Below are positions 8,356-17,568 of a stretch of DNA of 39,974 nt, piece by piece. The stretch is from positions 1-39,974 of the forward strand of contig CAZUWF010000021.1 in NCBI GenBank assembly GCA_964624065.1, read 5' to 3'. The translations under genes and the position numbers were made by a program. This DNA comes from UBA7960 sp964624065. GTDB lineage: Bacteria > Bacteroidota > Bacteroidia > Bacteroidales > UBA7960. The first letter of the stretch is position 1. Each line of letters starts with the position of its first letter. The notes beneath the pieces are model-generated. The model made no database searches, was not told the DNA's origin, and saw nothing but the letters and a program-made list of their open reading frames with translations.

Positions 8356-8507
8356 AAGTGATAATTTAAAGGTCAGGATTGAGGATTAGTGATTTTAGGG
8401 TAGTGCCATACGTACGGTTTAACAGGCAAAGATCCGTAGCAAAACTCAATTCAATTTTTGTTCTCTAATTTCATTAATCCTCACTTTTCATCCTTCACTA
8501 CCTCACC
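8346..8507. repeat. imperfect inverted repeat at a convergent gene junction
   Basis: GGTGAGGTA at 8346-8354 is mirrored perfectly by TACCTCACC at 8499-8507. An inner pair (8381-8398 versus 8465-8482) is also complementary at most positions. The outer arms contain the last codons (...Val-Arg-stop) of both convergent genes. There is no long T tract, so a classical terminator is not evident. A CCATACGTACGG palindrome-like stretch lies in the middle. Confidence 0.55.
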
Positions 8508-10216
8508 TTAGTTCCGTACCTTTTCTTTCGCCACCAAACTCGAACCAGGCCAAACACTAGTATGGCGATTATTGGAATAATATTGTTTGCAAGTTGTATG
8601 ACTGTTTTTCCAAGGTTGGCTTTTTCCTTGTCGAGGAGCCTTATTCGGTAATCTTTTGCTCGAGTTTGTAGGATTCCCGAATCATCGGTCAGGTAGTTAA
8701 GACAATTGACAATGAAATCAAGGTTACCGTATGTGGTACGAGTATTGGGGTCGAATCCTAACTGAAGTGGCTCGCCTCTTGCCCCCACGCCATTCTTGAT
8801 CAGGTCTCCATCTGCAGCCACAATCATGGCGGTTTTTAGGCTCTTGTTCCGGATTTCAATATTTAATGGCACTTGCGCGCCCGGATTTTGCCTATTTCGA
8901 AAAACCGATTCAAAACGGCCCTCCATCAAATATGCCACTACTTTTTCGCCATAGTTGAAAAGGTCCTTGTTTAATGGTTCCTTCAAGAAATCGAACGATA
9001 TTGTGGCTGGCGAGTTAATGAGTCTTGTGTATGGTGAGGTTTTTAGTAACGGGATCTTTTTTATTTCTGATGCTTGCACTGTGTCTATTGTGCTTGCAAA
9101 ATGGCCTGCCACTAGGTTGATGTTCTTAACTATTTCGTGTTCTGAAGCAGCATCAAGCAAAGGAAAAAAAGGCCATGGAACCAAGGAGTAATTTGGGTTG
9201 TTGCCAACCATTCCGGTAATCATAGGGATGGCCACCGAATTCAAATCTTTCACAAGAATACTGTTTAGCCTTACCCCATATCTAAAAAGCATATCGTCAA
9301 GGTTAACCGGGTTTGGCATTCCTATGGTTTGGGTTGCCGGTGGCCTAAGGCTATCCATACTGGCAAAAACGGGATCAATAAGCCAAAGGACCTTTCCGCC
9401 ATGCATAATGAATTGATCTAGAACAAACTTTTGCTTTTCGCTGAAAGGGTTAACCGGTTTGGCAATTACCAGTGTATTAAATTTTAGGATTTCCTCAAGG
9501 TTGTCATCGACATCCACCCTAGAAATATCGTAAAATTTGGAAAGATTACCGGCAATGCTTGCCATTTGAATGTTGCTCAATTCACCTTGACCTTCGACAA
9601 ACCCAATGGATTTTCTTTTTTCTTCGATCAGTTCCCTTACGGCGCTTGCCAGGTTGAATTCTAGAGCCTGAACTGAATTGTTTAGCACTTCTTCATAATG
9701 TTGCATAACCCCTTGCGAAACAAGCAGGTTTACAGGTACTTCCATATTGCGGTATGTAACAATTGCTCCTGGAAAAACAACTTGTTGCGAGGTTGCATCC
9801 TCGGCCTTGCGCTGTACCTGGGTTGGCTGAATGCCGCTTTGCGCCAGAATTTCCATAAGCCCTTCTGGATCAGGGGCTTGCATTGGGTTTATGATATCAT
9901 AAACAACGTTTCTTGAATGAGCACCAAACTCATCGAGCATTTCTCTTATCTGGTTGCGAAACCGTTTCAGGCCTGTTGGAAGATTACCATCGAGGTAAAC
10001 CTTGAAATAAACGTAGTCGTCCAAATTTTCTAACATCTTCAAGGTTGCCGGGTTGAGGGTGTACCGCTTCTCTGTTGTAAGGTCAAACCTCTTGAATATG
10101 GTCGATGAAATTGCATTTACAAGAATGATAACAACAAATGCTACCAAAACAGAAAAAAGGCTTTTCTTAAGATTGGCCGAATTTTTAAAGCCTTTTATTA
10201 TAAAACTCTTGAGCAT
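8498..10216 (-). CDS. gldG: GldG-type ABC transporter accessory protein
   Basis: About 572 residues from the ATG at 10216; a GTG start 24 bases upstream is possible but weaker. It has an N-terminal membrane segment (about 18-40), a DUF4350/ABC_transp_aux extracytoplasmic region starting RFDLTTEKRYTLNPATLKML, and a C-terminal membrane segment followed by a basic tail. GldG is the accessory subunit of the GldFG ABC transporter, needed for gliding in some Flavobacteria but widely conserved in non-gliding Bacteroidota. It lies directly downstream of gldF. No ATPase gldA is in the window. Confidence 0.9.
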   Translation of the reverse strand: MLKSFIIKGFKNSANLKKSLFSVLVAFVVIILVNAISSTIFKRFDLTTEKRYTLNPATLKMLENLDDYVYFKVYLDGNLPTGLKRFRNQIREMLDEFGAHSRNVVYDIINPMQAPDPEGLMEILAQSGIQPTQVQRKAEDATSQQVVFPGAIVTYRNMEVPVNLLVSQGVMQHYEEVLNNSVQALEFNLASAVRELIEEKRKSIGFVEGQGELSNIQMASIAGNLSKFYDISRVDVDDNLEEILKFNTLVIAKPVNPFSEKQKFVLDQFIMHGGKVLWLIDPVFASMDSLRPPATQTIGMPNPVNLDDMLFRYGVRLNSILVKDLNSVAIPMITGMVGNNPNYSLVPWPFFPLLDAASEHEIVKNINLVAGHFASTIDTVQASEIKKIPLLKTSPYTRLINSPATISFDFLKEPLNKDLFNYGEKVVAYLMEGRFESVFRNRQNPGAQVPLNIEIRNKSLKTAMIVAADGDLIKNGVGARGEPLQLGFDPNTRTTYGNLDFIVNCLNYLTDDSGILQTRAKDYRIRLLDKEKANLGKTVIQLANNIIPIIAILVFGLVRVWWRKKRYGTKVR

Positions 10217-10249
10217 ACCCTTGGATGAAATTAAAAACACACGCTGCGA

Positions 10250-10981
10250 TTACCACCTCCTGCTTTCAAGCCTTACCTTCGAAAGAATGACAAAAATTGC
10301 GATTAAGCTTAAAAAATATATTACATCCCTGGTATCTATCACCCCCCTGCTCAATGATGTGTAGTGAGAGTACATCCCCAGATTTCGGACGAAAAGGTCT
10401 GCCGCGCCTAAAAGTTCCAGAGAATGAATTAGTTCGAAGCCAAAGAAGATAAAGGAACTGGCAAATACCGCAAGCACAAAAGAAACCACCTGGTTGTTGG
10501 TAATGGTTGAGCAGAACAAGCCCACTGCCACGAAGGCAATGCCAACAAGCAATAGGCCAACGTATGACCCCCAGGTGGCTCCAAGGTCAATGTTTCCGGC
10601 CGGGAGTCCTAATTTATAAACCGTAACCACGTAAACAAGGGTTGGAAGTATCGACAAGATTAGGAGAAGGGAACCTGCCATAAACTTGGAAAGAATTACC
10701 TGAAGGTCCGATACTGGCTTGGTAAAAAGAACCTCGATAGTTCCTGAACGCAATTCATCAGAAAAAAATCTCATCGTAATTGCCGGTACAAGGAAAAGCA
10801 ACACGAATGGTCCCAACACAAACAAACCGTCGAGGTTTGAATACCCTGTTTGAATAATGTTGAAATCTGTGGGAAAAACCCAAAGGAACAATCCAATCAC
10901 CAGCAAAAAAACCGAAATTACAACGTATGCCAAAATATTGTTAAAGAAGGAATTAATCTCCTTTTTTAATAGTGCAAGCAT
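10250..10981 (-). CDS. gldF: GldF-type ABC transporter permease
   Basis: A 243-residue polytopic membrane protein with six predicted membrane segments. It carries the conserved FFSDELRSGTIEVLFTKPVS loop of ABC-2 permeases of the GldF/NosY type. It forms the membrane component of the GldAFG transporter together with GldG. The last codons contain an AGGAGGTGG stretch that could help translation of gldG. It begins 14 bases after the DUF62 gene, so the three are likely one operon. Confidence 0.9.
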   Translation of the reverse strand: MLALLKKEINSFFNNILAYVVISVFLLVIGLFLWVFPTDFNIIQTGYSNLDGLFVLGPFVLLFLVPAITMRFFSDELRSGTIEVLFTKPVSDLQVILSKFMAGSLLLILSILPTLVYVVTVYKLGLPAGNIDLGATWGSYVGLLLVGIAFVAVGLFCSTITNNQVVSFVLAVFASSFIFFGFELIHSLELLGAADLFVRNLGMYSHYTSLSRGVIDTRDVIYFLSLIAIFVILSKVRLESRRW

Positions 10982-10995
10982 AACGAAATTTATTA

Positions 10996-11778
10996 CTATT
11001 CTAAAAAGCTAATTGTTACTTGGTCGTTGACCTTGAATCCGAGCAGCCCCGAGGCCTTGCCTTTGTTTACGGCTATTTCGAGAAAGCCAGTAGCGCTAAA
11101 CAAAGCCAAAACCTCACCTTCGGCCACATCGCCATAAGATTCTTGAAACCTATCGAGTTTGAGTCCGTGAGACCTTAGGTCAATACTAAACTTTCGACCT
11201 TTTGAGGCTCCCTTGAATGTTTCTTGGTCAATGTTAACGAAGAAGTTCTGGTAATTGTCCACAAAAATTACCCTCCCAACTATTCTGTCTTCATGAACCA
11301 CGGGTTTTAATAGGTAATTAACCTTAAGCGAATTATATGGAAGGCCAATATCTTCCAACTTCTCGCCTTTGGCAATTCTTGCAGCAATCTTTACGAACAA
11401 GTCTCTGGTGGGAAAAGTAAGATAGTTACTATCCTGAAAAGTGTCTATCTCCACAATATCAGATGGTTTTTCGTCAAACAATATGGAAAAGATACCATTG
11501 TCCGCACCAATAAAGTAATGCCCTTGGTGCTTTACCACCAGGTGTGGGGTTTCGGTCCCCGCCTCGGTGTTGAGTGCAATGAGATGTATGGTTCCCTTGG
11601 GGAAATGATGGTAAGCATTTCGCAAAATGAAGCAACCCTTTTCCAGGTCAAAGCAAGGCACTTCATGGCTGATATCAACAATCGTAACCTCGGGAATTTG
11701 TTGCAACAAGGTACCTTTGACCGTTGCCACGTAATGGTTGCCCAGTCCCCAATCGCTGATAATTGTTACAATTGTCAT
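10996..11778 (-). CDS. DUF62 family SAM hydroxide adenosyltransferase-like protein
   Basis: A 260-residue protein of the chlorinase/fluorinase-like DUF62 family. Most members hydrolyse S-adenosylmethionine to adenosine and methionine. The N-terminal domain (about 1-150) shows VDISHEVPCFDLEKGCFIL and FIGADNGIFSIL; the C-terminal domain (about 155-260) is a beta-barrel. The opening motif is SDWGLGNHYVATVKG, whereas archaeal and actinobacterial members usually have TDFG..D.YVG. It lies upstream of gldF in an operon-like arrangement, with a -7 element at 11813-11820. Enzymatic activity is inferred from the family; I did not verify the catalytic triad. Confidence 0.8.
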   Translation of the reverse strand: MTIVTIISDWGLGNHYVATVKGTLLQQIPEVTIVDISHEVPCFDLEKGCFILRNAYHHFPKGTIHLIALNTEAGTETPHLVVKHQGHYFIGADNGIFSILFDEKPSDIVEIDTFQDSNYLTFPTRDLFVKIAARIAKGEKLEDIGLPYNSLKVNYLLKPVVHEDRIVGRVIFVDNYQNFFVNIDQETFKGASKGRKFSIDLRSHGLKLDRFQESYGDVAEGEVLALFSATGFLEIAVNKGKASGLLGFKVNDQVTISFLE

Positions 11779-11812
11779 TTAAAAATAAAAAATGAAAGAT
11801 TGGTGAATCATG

Positions 11813-11820
11813 CAAAAATA
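11813..11820 (-). promoter_or_regulatory. putative -7 element for the DUF62-gldF-gldG operon
   Basis: The minus-strand sequence is TATTTTTG, matching TAnnTTTG, about 35 bases before the ATG at 11778. No clear TTG lies at the -33 position. Confidence 0.45.
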
Positions 11821-11893
11821 ATTCTAAAATTCCTTCTATGTCGAGGTTACCTAAATTAATTTTTCCGGTTCCAGGCACTAAGTAGTATCTTCC

Positions 11894-14176
11894 TTAAATG
11901 ATTTTGAGCCTGGCAAATCTCAGCAACAATTGTTTCTTACCAAGTCCATCGAAAACTACTGTTGCCTTCGCCTCGGACCCAGTTCCTTCCACATCCAACA
12001 CAATTCCATTGCCAAATTTCTGGTGGTTTACCTTCAACCCCGGGTTCAATTGAGAACCCGTCAAAATTGAAAAGCCCTCATCGTTCGAGTGGGTAATGTA
12101 TGGTGGCTGGGTTTTCGCAGGGCTCACCTTTTGGAAATTCTTGAAACTTTCAGTATAATTTTCCTTTGGCTTACTTGCCTGCATTTTTGACTCACTGCCA
12201 AAAACGAAATGTATGTGATCCTCTTCTAGCTCTCCAATAAACCTGCTCATTTCGCAAAAATTGAAACTTCCGAACCTGAACCTTGTTTTTGCCCAGCTTA
12301 GAGTGGCCTTTTTCATTGCCCTAGTTATGGCAACGTAAAAAAGACGGCGTTCCTCTTCCAATTCTGCCCTGCTTCCTATTGACAATTGCGATGGAAAAAG
12401 GTTTTCCTCGACCCCGGTCACGAAAACATAAGGAAATTCAAGGCCTTTCGCCGCATGAATTGTCATAAGCGACACAGAGTTTTTCAAGTTTGGATCGTCG
12501 GTCTTTGTGTCGGCATCGGTAATCAGTGATACGTCTTGCATAAATTCGTCGAGGGTTCGAAAATCGTCCTTGCCCTCGGCTTCTGGTGGCCCTTCAACAA
12601 AATCCTTCAACCCCGATAGCATCTCTTCTATGTTTTCCTTTCGGTTAACGCTTTCGGGCGAATCGTCCTCGAAGTAGAATTTCCTTATTCCTGATTTATT
12701 CAATACCAACTCACCCATTTCGTAGGCATTTTTCTTGAAAAGTTGAACAGAAAAACTCCTGATCATTGTGGTGAACTCATCGAGCCTGTTAATAACACTT
12801 TGGTTGAGCCCGGCATTAAGTCTTGAGGTATTGCAGGCTGCATCCCATAGCGATATTTTGTTTTGGTTGGCCGCCACTATCAGCTTGTCAACCGACGAGT
12901 CGCCAATGCCCCTTTGAGGGAAGTTCACCACCCGCAAAAAAGCATCTTCATCGTTTGGGTTAATGATTAACCTGAAGTAGGCGAGCACGTCCTTGATTTC
13001 CTTGCGCTGGTAAAATGAAATACCTCCGAAAATTCGGTAAGGAATGTTCATCTTGCGAAGCGATTCTTCCAGCGACCTCGACTGGGCATTGGTTCGGTAA
13101 AGTATTGCAAAGTCGCTATTGGGCAGTTGGAATTGCATCCGCCACTCAAAAATGCGCGAAGCTATCCAGGAAGCCTCTTCGGACTCAGAGGCCGCGCCGT
13201 AAACGTTTACCTTTTCGCCAACGGGATTGGCTGTCCATATTTCCTTAAATATCTGATCCTTGTTATGCTTAATAACGCTATTGGCTGCCTTTACTATGTT
13301 TTGCGACGATCGGTAGTTTTGCTCCAGCTTGAAAATTTTGTAATCGGGGTAGTCGCTCTTGAAATTTAGGAGGTTGGCAAGGTTGGCACCCCTAAATGCA
13401 TATATACTTTGGGCATCATCGCCCACAACGCAAATATTTTCGTTGTTGGCGGCCAACTTCTTTACAATGTTGTATTGAGAAAAGTTCGTGTCCTGGTATT
13501 CGTCCACGAGAATGTAATGAAACTTATTCTGGTACTTGTAGAGAACATCGGTAAAATCGCGCAAAAGCACGTTGGTGTAAAACAGCAAATCGTCAAAATC
13601 CATAGCCGAGGCTCTCCTCAGCCGCTCCTGGTAAAGGCTGTAAAGGAGTCCTAATTTGGGTTTGCGAGCCTGAATGTCGGCATTTTGTATTTCGAAATCC
13701 TCGCTGTAATCAATTGTGCTGATTAGGTTGTTTTTGGCCCCCGATATCCGCCCGAGAACGTAACCCGGATTGTATGTTTTGTCATCGAGGTTTTGCTCTT
13801 TCACAATTTTCTTCAAAAGTCTCTTGCTATCATCGGAATCATATATTGTAAAATTGCTTGGATATCCTAGTTTATCGGATTCCACTCGCAGTATTCGGGC
13901 AAAAATGCTGTGAAAAGTACCCATCCAGAGGCTTTTTGCCTTTGATTCGCCAACGAGCTTGCCAATGCGCTCCTTCATTTCTCGGGCCGCCTTGTTGGTA
14001 AAAGTAAGTGCCAGAATGTTGTATGGTTCTATTCCCAAGCTTAGCAAGTATGCAATGCGGTAGGTGAGCACCCTGGTTTTTCCGCTTCCTGCACCGGCAA
14101 TTACCATCACCGGGCCTTCAACTTCCTTAACTGCCTTTTGTTGGGGTTCGTTTAGATCATTAATGAAATCGGCCAT
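11894..14176 (-). CDS. UvrD/PcrA-type ATP-dependent DNA helicase
   Basis: About 760 residues, superfamily 1A. The Q motif is LNEPQQKAV (8-16), Walker A AGAGSGKT (27-34), motif Ia TFTNKAAREMKERI, DEXX motif VDEYQDTN, motif III VGDDAQSIYAFRGA, motif IV QNYRSSQNI, and motifs V/VI LMTIHAAKGLEFPYVFVTG and EERRLFYVAITRA. A C-terminal Tudor-like segment begins near LNPGLKVNHQKFGNGIV. The protein unwinds DNA 3' to 5' and displaces RecA or RNA polymerase in repair. Length and C-terminus match PcrA/UvrD more than Rep. The ATG at 14176 is preferred over a TTG three bases upstream. A -7 element lies at 14209-14216. Confidence 0.93.
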   Translation of the reverse strand: MADFINDLNEPQQKAVKEVEGPVMVIAGAGSGKTRVLTYRIAYLLSLGIEPYNILALTFTNKAAREMKERIGKLVGESKAKSLWMGTFHSIFARILRVESDKLGYPSNFTIYDSDDSKRLLKKIVKEQNLDDKTYNPGYVLGRISGAKNNLISTIDYSEDFEIQNADIQARKPKLGLLYSLYQERLRRASAMDFDDLLFYTNVLLRDFTDVLYKYQNKFHYILVDEYQDTNFSQYNIVKKLAANNENICVVGDDAQSIYAFRGANLANLLNFKSDYPDYKIFKLEQNYRSSQNIVKAANSVIKHNKDQIFKEIWTANPVGEKVNVYGAASESEEASWIASRIFEWRMQFQLPNSDFAILYRTNAQSRSLEESLRKMNIPYRIFGGISFYQRKEIKDVLAYFRLIINPNDEDAFLRVVNFPQRGIGDSSVDKLIVAANQNKISLWDAACNTSRLNAGLNQSVINRLDEFTTMIRSFSVQLFKKNAYEMGELVLNKSGIRKFYFEDDSPESVNRKENIEEMLSGLKDFVEGPPEAEGKDDFRTLDEFMQDVSLITDADTKTDDPNLKNSVSLMTIHAAKGLEFPYVFVTGVEENLFPSQLSIGSRAELEEERRLFYVAITRAMKKATLSWAKTRFRFGSFNFCEMSRFIGELEEDHIHFVFGSESKMQASKPKENYTESFKNFQKVSPAKTQPPYITHSNDEGFSILTGSQLNPGLKVNHQKFGNGIVLDVEGTGSEAKATVVFDGLGKKQLLLRFARLKII

Positions 14177-14208
14177 CAAACAAAAATTATTTTATTAAAA
14201 AACATTGG

Positions 14209-14216
14209 CAAAGTTA
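14209..14216 (-). promoter_or_regulatory. putative -7 element for the UvrD/PcrA gene
   Basis: The minus-strand sequence is TAACTTTG, matching TAnnTTTG, about 33 bases before the ATG. It lies within 30 bases of a divergent -7 element for the ABC-F gene, so the two promoters may interfere. Confidence 0.5.
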
Positions 14217-14236
14217 CCATTTAGGCTTCATTATTC

Positions 14237-14244
14237 TAATTTTG
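14237..14244 (+). promoter_or_regulatory. putative -7 element for the ABC-F gene
   Basis: TAATTTTG matches TAnnTTTG. The resulting leader to the TTG start at 14322 is about 70 bases, long enough to contain regulatory structure, though no attenuator hairpin is obvious by eye. Confidence 0.45.
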
Positions 14245-14321
14245 TGAATAACTTAATAGTGCGGGTTAGATAAGAAGTCGAAGTTTTTGTCAATCATTGA
14301 TTACCATTCACTTATTAAAAT

Positions 14322-16199
14322 TTGAGTCTCTTAGAAATAAGAAATATCAAAAAATCCTACGGCCAGAGGATTTTGTTCGAGGATATTACCTTTGCAATTG
14401 CCCAAGGGCAAAAGGTAGGCCTTGTGGCTCGTAACGGTGCTGGAAAAACCTCCCTGTTGGATATAGTTGCAGGTGTTGAGGCTCCCGATTCGGGCACGGT
14501 TCTGGTACACAAGGGATTCAAGGTTGCCTACCTGAAGCAGCACCACGACTTCAAGGAGGGATTATCGGTATTGGATACTTTGCTGGAAGGTAAATCGGAA
14601 GTTTTCGAAACCGTGAGGCGGTACGAGAATCTCCTTTTGCTAGTAAACAGCGATCCATCACCACAAAACCTGGCAAAGTTAAACGAGGCCACTATTAAGA
14701 TGGATTCCCTTCATGCGTGGGATCACGAAACCCGCCTGAAACAACTGGTTTCGTTGCTGCAGGTTGGTTCGCTAGATGCCATGGTGGAAACGCTTTCAGG
14801 GGGCCAGCAGAAAAGGTTGGCGCTTGCAGCCTTGCTTTTTGAAGAACCCGATTTCCTTTTACTGGATGAACCCACCAATCACCTTGACCTTCAAATGGTT
14901 GAATGGTTGGAGGATTACCTTTCCAGGCTAAAAATTACTATTCTTTTGGCCACCCACGACCGGTATTTCTTGGATGCTGTATGCAATGAGATAATTGAAC
15001 TTGAAAGGGGTGAAATGTTTTTTTACAAGGGCAATTACTCCTATTACATTTCCAAAAAGCAAGAAAGGCTCGAGGCCGAGGCCAAAATGACCGAACGTGC
15101 CCGCAACCTATTGCGAAAGGAAACCGAATGGATGAGAAGGTCACCACAGGCCCGAACCACAAAATCAAAAGCCAGGATCGAATCATTTTACCAACTCGAA
15201 GAGCAGGCTGAAACAAGCGGATACCCTGCAGCACGAAAAATTTCGATGGAAATGACTCATCTTGGCAAGAAAATACTCGAGGCCCACAATATTGTCAAGA
15301 GTTTCGGGGGACAAGTTGTGATTAATAATTTTTCGTACGTGTTCAAAAGGGGAGAGCGGGTCGGAATAATCGGACCTAATGGCAGCGGAAAGAGTACCTT
15401 GCTTAATATAATTACTGCCAACCTAAAGCCTGATACCGGAAAAATAATCGCCGGCGAAACACTAAATTTTGGCTACTTTAGGCAGGATGGTATTAAGGTT
15501 GACGATTCGAAAAGGGTAATCGAGGTGATAACCGACATAAGCGAATCAATTAAAATGGGCAAGGACAAGAGCTTCACGGCATCGCAGTTCTTGCATTTTT
15601 TTGGGTTTGAAAGGCACGTGCACCACGATTTGGTTTCAAAGTTGAGCGGTGGCGAAAAAAGACGGCTATACCTCATAACCATTTTGATGCACAACCCCAA
15701 CTTTTTGATACTCGACGAGCCTACCAACGACCTTGACATTCATACCCTGAACCTCCTCGAGGAATTCTTGGATGGATTCGATGGCTGCCTCCTTTTGGTT
15801 TCGCACGATAGATACTTTGTGGATAGATTGGTGGATCACCTTTTTGTTTTTGAAGAAAATGGTATTATAAAGGATTTTCCGGGAAATTACACCCAGTTTC
15901 GGCTCAGCCATCAGCAAAAAAGTGGCACCTACTCGAGTCAAGGTACGGTTGAGCCTACCAAGGGTACCCGTACGGCCCGCCAAAAGTCGGGTCTCTCATA
16001 CAAGGAGCAACAAGAATTGGCCCATCTTGAGGTTGAAATTGAGAGGATGGAACGCGAAAAATCCGATTTGTTGAAAAAAATGAATTCTGGAATATTGCAG
16101 GGGGTTGAAATAGTCAATGCCTCCTTGGAGTTTGAATCAATGGAAAAAAAATTGACCATGAAATCTGATAGGTGGTTGGAGCTATCAGAAAAGGTTTGA
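14322..16199 (+). CDS. ABC-F family ATPase (Uup-like)
   Basis: A 625-residue soluble protein with two ABC domains and no membrane segments. The first ABC domain has Walker A ARNGAGKT, signature LSGGQQKR and Walker B LLLDEPTNHLD. The second has GPNGSGKST, LSGGEKRR and LILDEPTNDLD. An ABC-F linker joins them, and the C-terminal end (about 560-625) is a coiled coil as in Uup. ABC-F proteins act on ribosomes or nucleic acids rather than in transport. The start is a TTG: an in-frame stop lies six bases upstream, and the first downstream ATG would remove Walker A. There is no evidence of an antibiotic-resistance subtype. Confidence 0.88.
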   Translation: MSLLEIRNIKKSYGQRILFEDITFAIAQGQKVGLVARNGAGKTSLLDIVAGVEAPDSGTVLVHKGFKVAYLKQHHDFKEGLSVLDTLLEGKSEVFETVRRYENLLLLVNSDPSPQNLAKLNEATIKMDSLHAWDHETRLKQLVSLLQVGSLDAMVETLSGGQQKRLALAALLFEEPDFLLLDEPTNHLDLQMVEWLEDYLSRLKITILLATHDRYFLDAVCNEIIELERGEMFFYKGNYSYYISKKQERLEAEAKMTERARNLLRKETEWMRRSPQARTTKSKARIESFYQLEEQAETSGYPAARKISMEMTHLGKKILEAHNIVKSFGGQVVINNFSYVFKRGERVGIIGPNGSGKSTLLNIITANLKPDTGKIIAGETLNFGYFRQDGIKVDDSKRVIEVITDISESIKMGKDKSFTASQFLHFFGFERHVHHDLVSKLSGGEKRRLYLITILMHNPNFLILDEPTNDLDIHTLNLLEEFLDGFDGCLLLVSHDRYFVDRLVDHLFVFEENGIIKDFPGNYTQFRLSHQQKSGTYSSQGTVEPTKGTRTARQKSGLSYKEQQELAHLEVEIERMEREKSDLLKKMNSGILQGVEIVNASLEFESMEKKLTMKSDRWLELSEKV

Positions 16200-16233
16200 A
16201 AAAAAAGACTCGACCCAAGTGTTGGATCGAGCC
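16199..16233 (-). terminator. Rho-independent terminator after dnaN
   Basis: On the minus strand a 10-position stem with two mismatches (arms 16224-16233 and 16207-16216) ends in eight T residues. It sits between the dnaN stop and the convergent ABC-F stop. Confidence 0.8.
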
Positions 16234-16254
16234 AAAAATGTATCCTTGCAATTA

Positions 16255-17379
16255 TTAGTAGTTCAACATAACTGGCATTACCAGCATCAGAATGTTTTCC
16301 TCCTCGATGGTACCTTGAACCGGGGTAATCAATCCGGCCCTGTTGGGCTCAGACATTTCAAGGCGGATTTGGTCGGTATCTAAATTTTGAAGCATCTCAA
16401 CCAAAAACTTGCTGTTAAAGCCTATAACCATATCCTCCCCTTGGTAGTCGCACTCGAGCCTATCCTTGGCCTCATTGTTATATTCCAAGTCTTCAGCCGA
16501 AAGGATTAGTTCCCTGCCTGCAATTTCGAGCTTAACCTCGTAGGTGGTTTTGTTCGAGAAAATCGAAACCCTCCTGAGGCTGTTTAGGAGCTGGAGCCTG
16601 TCCACAACCATTTTATTTGGGTTGTCCGATGGTATCACCGCAGAATAATTAGGAAATTTGCCCTCCACCATCCTGCAAATCATAACCACGTTTTGAAAGC
16701 TAACTCTGGCGTTTTTGTCGCCAATTTCCACCTTTACAGACTCATCGGCAGAGCCAAGGATGTGTTTGAGTAGGTTAAGCGGTTTTTTGGGCAAGATGAA
16801 TCCAGATTCGGTTTCAACGCTAAGATCGCTTCTCTGGTACCTTACAAGTTTATGGGCGTCAGTTGCAACAAACGTAACACCCTCAGGGGTAATGTTACAG
16901 AAAACACCCGTCATTACCGGCCGCAAATCATCGTTGCTAGTTGCAAAAAGGGTTTTGTTGATGGCCCTTAAGAACACGTCTGATTCAATTTTGAAGCTCG
17001 AAGTAACCTCCAGCTCCCCAGGCCTTGGAAAATCATTGCCATCCTGTCCTGCAAGTTTGTACTTTCCCTCTCCGGCCGTGATTTTTATCCCGAAAGTGTT
17101 CTCGTCAACATCTATGGTAACAGGCACATCGGCAAAAGTTTTCAACGTGTCTAGCAATATTTTCGCAGGTATGGCAATGTAACCCTCCCCTTCAGCCAAA
17201 TCGACGCTTATCCTGGTGGTCATAGTTGTTTCGAGGTCCGAGGCCGAAATCTTAACCTGAGAATCGGTCAACTCGAACAAAAAGTTGTCGAGTATCGGTA
17301 AGGTGCTATTGGTGCTTAAGGCTCCACTAATTGCCTGTAACTGCTTTAATAGCAACGAACTGGAAATTATGAATCTCAT
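16255..17379 (-). CDS. dnaN: DNA polymerase III beta subunit (sliding clamp)
   Basis: 374 residues, the usual clamp length, with three repeated DNA-clamp domains. Recognisable stretches include the N-terminal MRFIISSSLLLKQLQAISGA, the middle ATDAHKLVRYQRSD, and the C-terminal LVMPVMLNY, the conserved pocket-side end of beta clamps. It forms the ring that tethers polymerase III to DNA and recruits mismatch repair and translesion enzymes. It is not next to dnaA or recF here. An imperfect -7 (TACTTTTA) lies upstream near 17430. Confidence 0.96.
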   Translation of the reverse strand: MRFIISSSLLLKQLQAISGALSTNSTLPILDNFLFELTDSQVKISASDLETTMTTRISVDLAEGEGYIAIPAKILLDTLKTFADVPVTIDVDENTFGIKITAGEGKYKLAGQDGNDFPRPGELEVTSSFKIESDVFLRAINKTLFATSNDDLRPVMTGVFCNITPEGVTFVATDAHKLVRYQRSDLSVETESGFILPKKPLNLLKHILGSADESVKVEIGDKNARVSFQNVVMICRMVEGKFPNYSAVIPSDNPNKMVVDRLQLLNSLRRVSIFSNKTTYEVKLEIAGRELILSAEDLEYNNEAKDRLECDYQGEDMVIGFNSKFLVEMLQNLDTDQIRLEMSEPNRAGLITPVQGTIEEENILMLVMPVMLNY

Positions 17380-17568
17380 TTCGATGTGATTTAAATTTAT
17401 TTAGATTAAATTCCTTGTATTTCTGTTCGGTAAAAGTAATAAACTTTTTTAAATGCCCCGTGCAACTGATTTACAAACCAAGATTTTTTTTGTGGTTGGC
17501 AACCTTCAGAAGGGGACTATGATAAACCATTTATTCTTCAAAAGCAAAAAATAGTTTTGTATGAATTT

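Noticed and set aside
14322..16199. ABC-F gene as an antibiotic-resistance determinant
   Set aside because: The long Uup-like C-terminal coiled coil and the housekeeping neighbours give no support for a resistance subtype.
16715..17182. 155-codon open frame on the plus strand inside dnaN
   Set aside because: It is wholly antisense to a well-supported dnaN, resembles no family, and has serine/proline-rich composition typical of a shadow frame.
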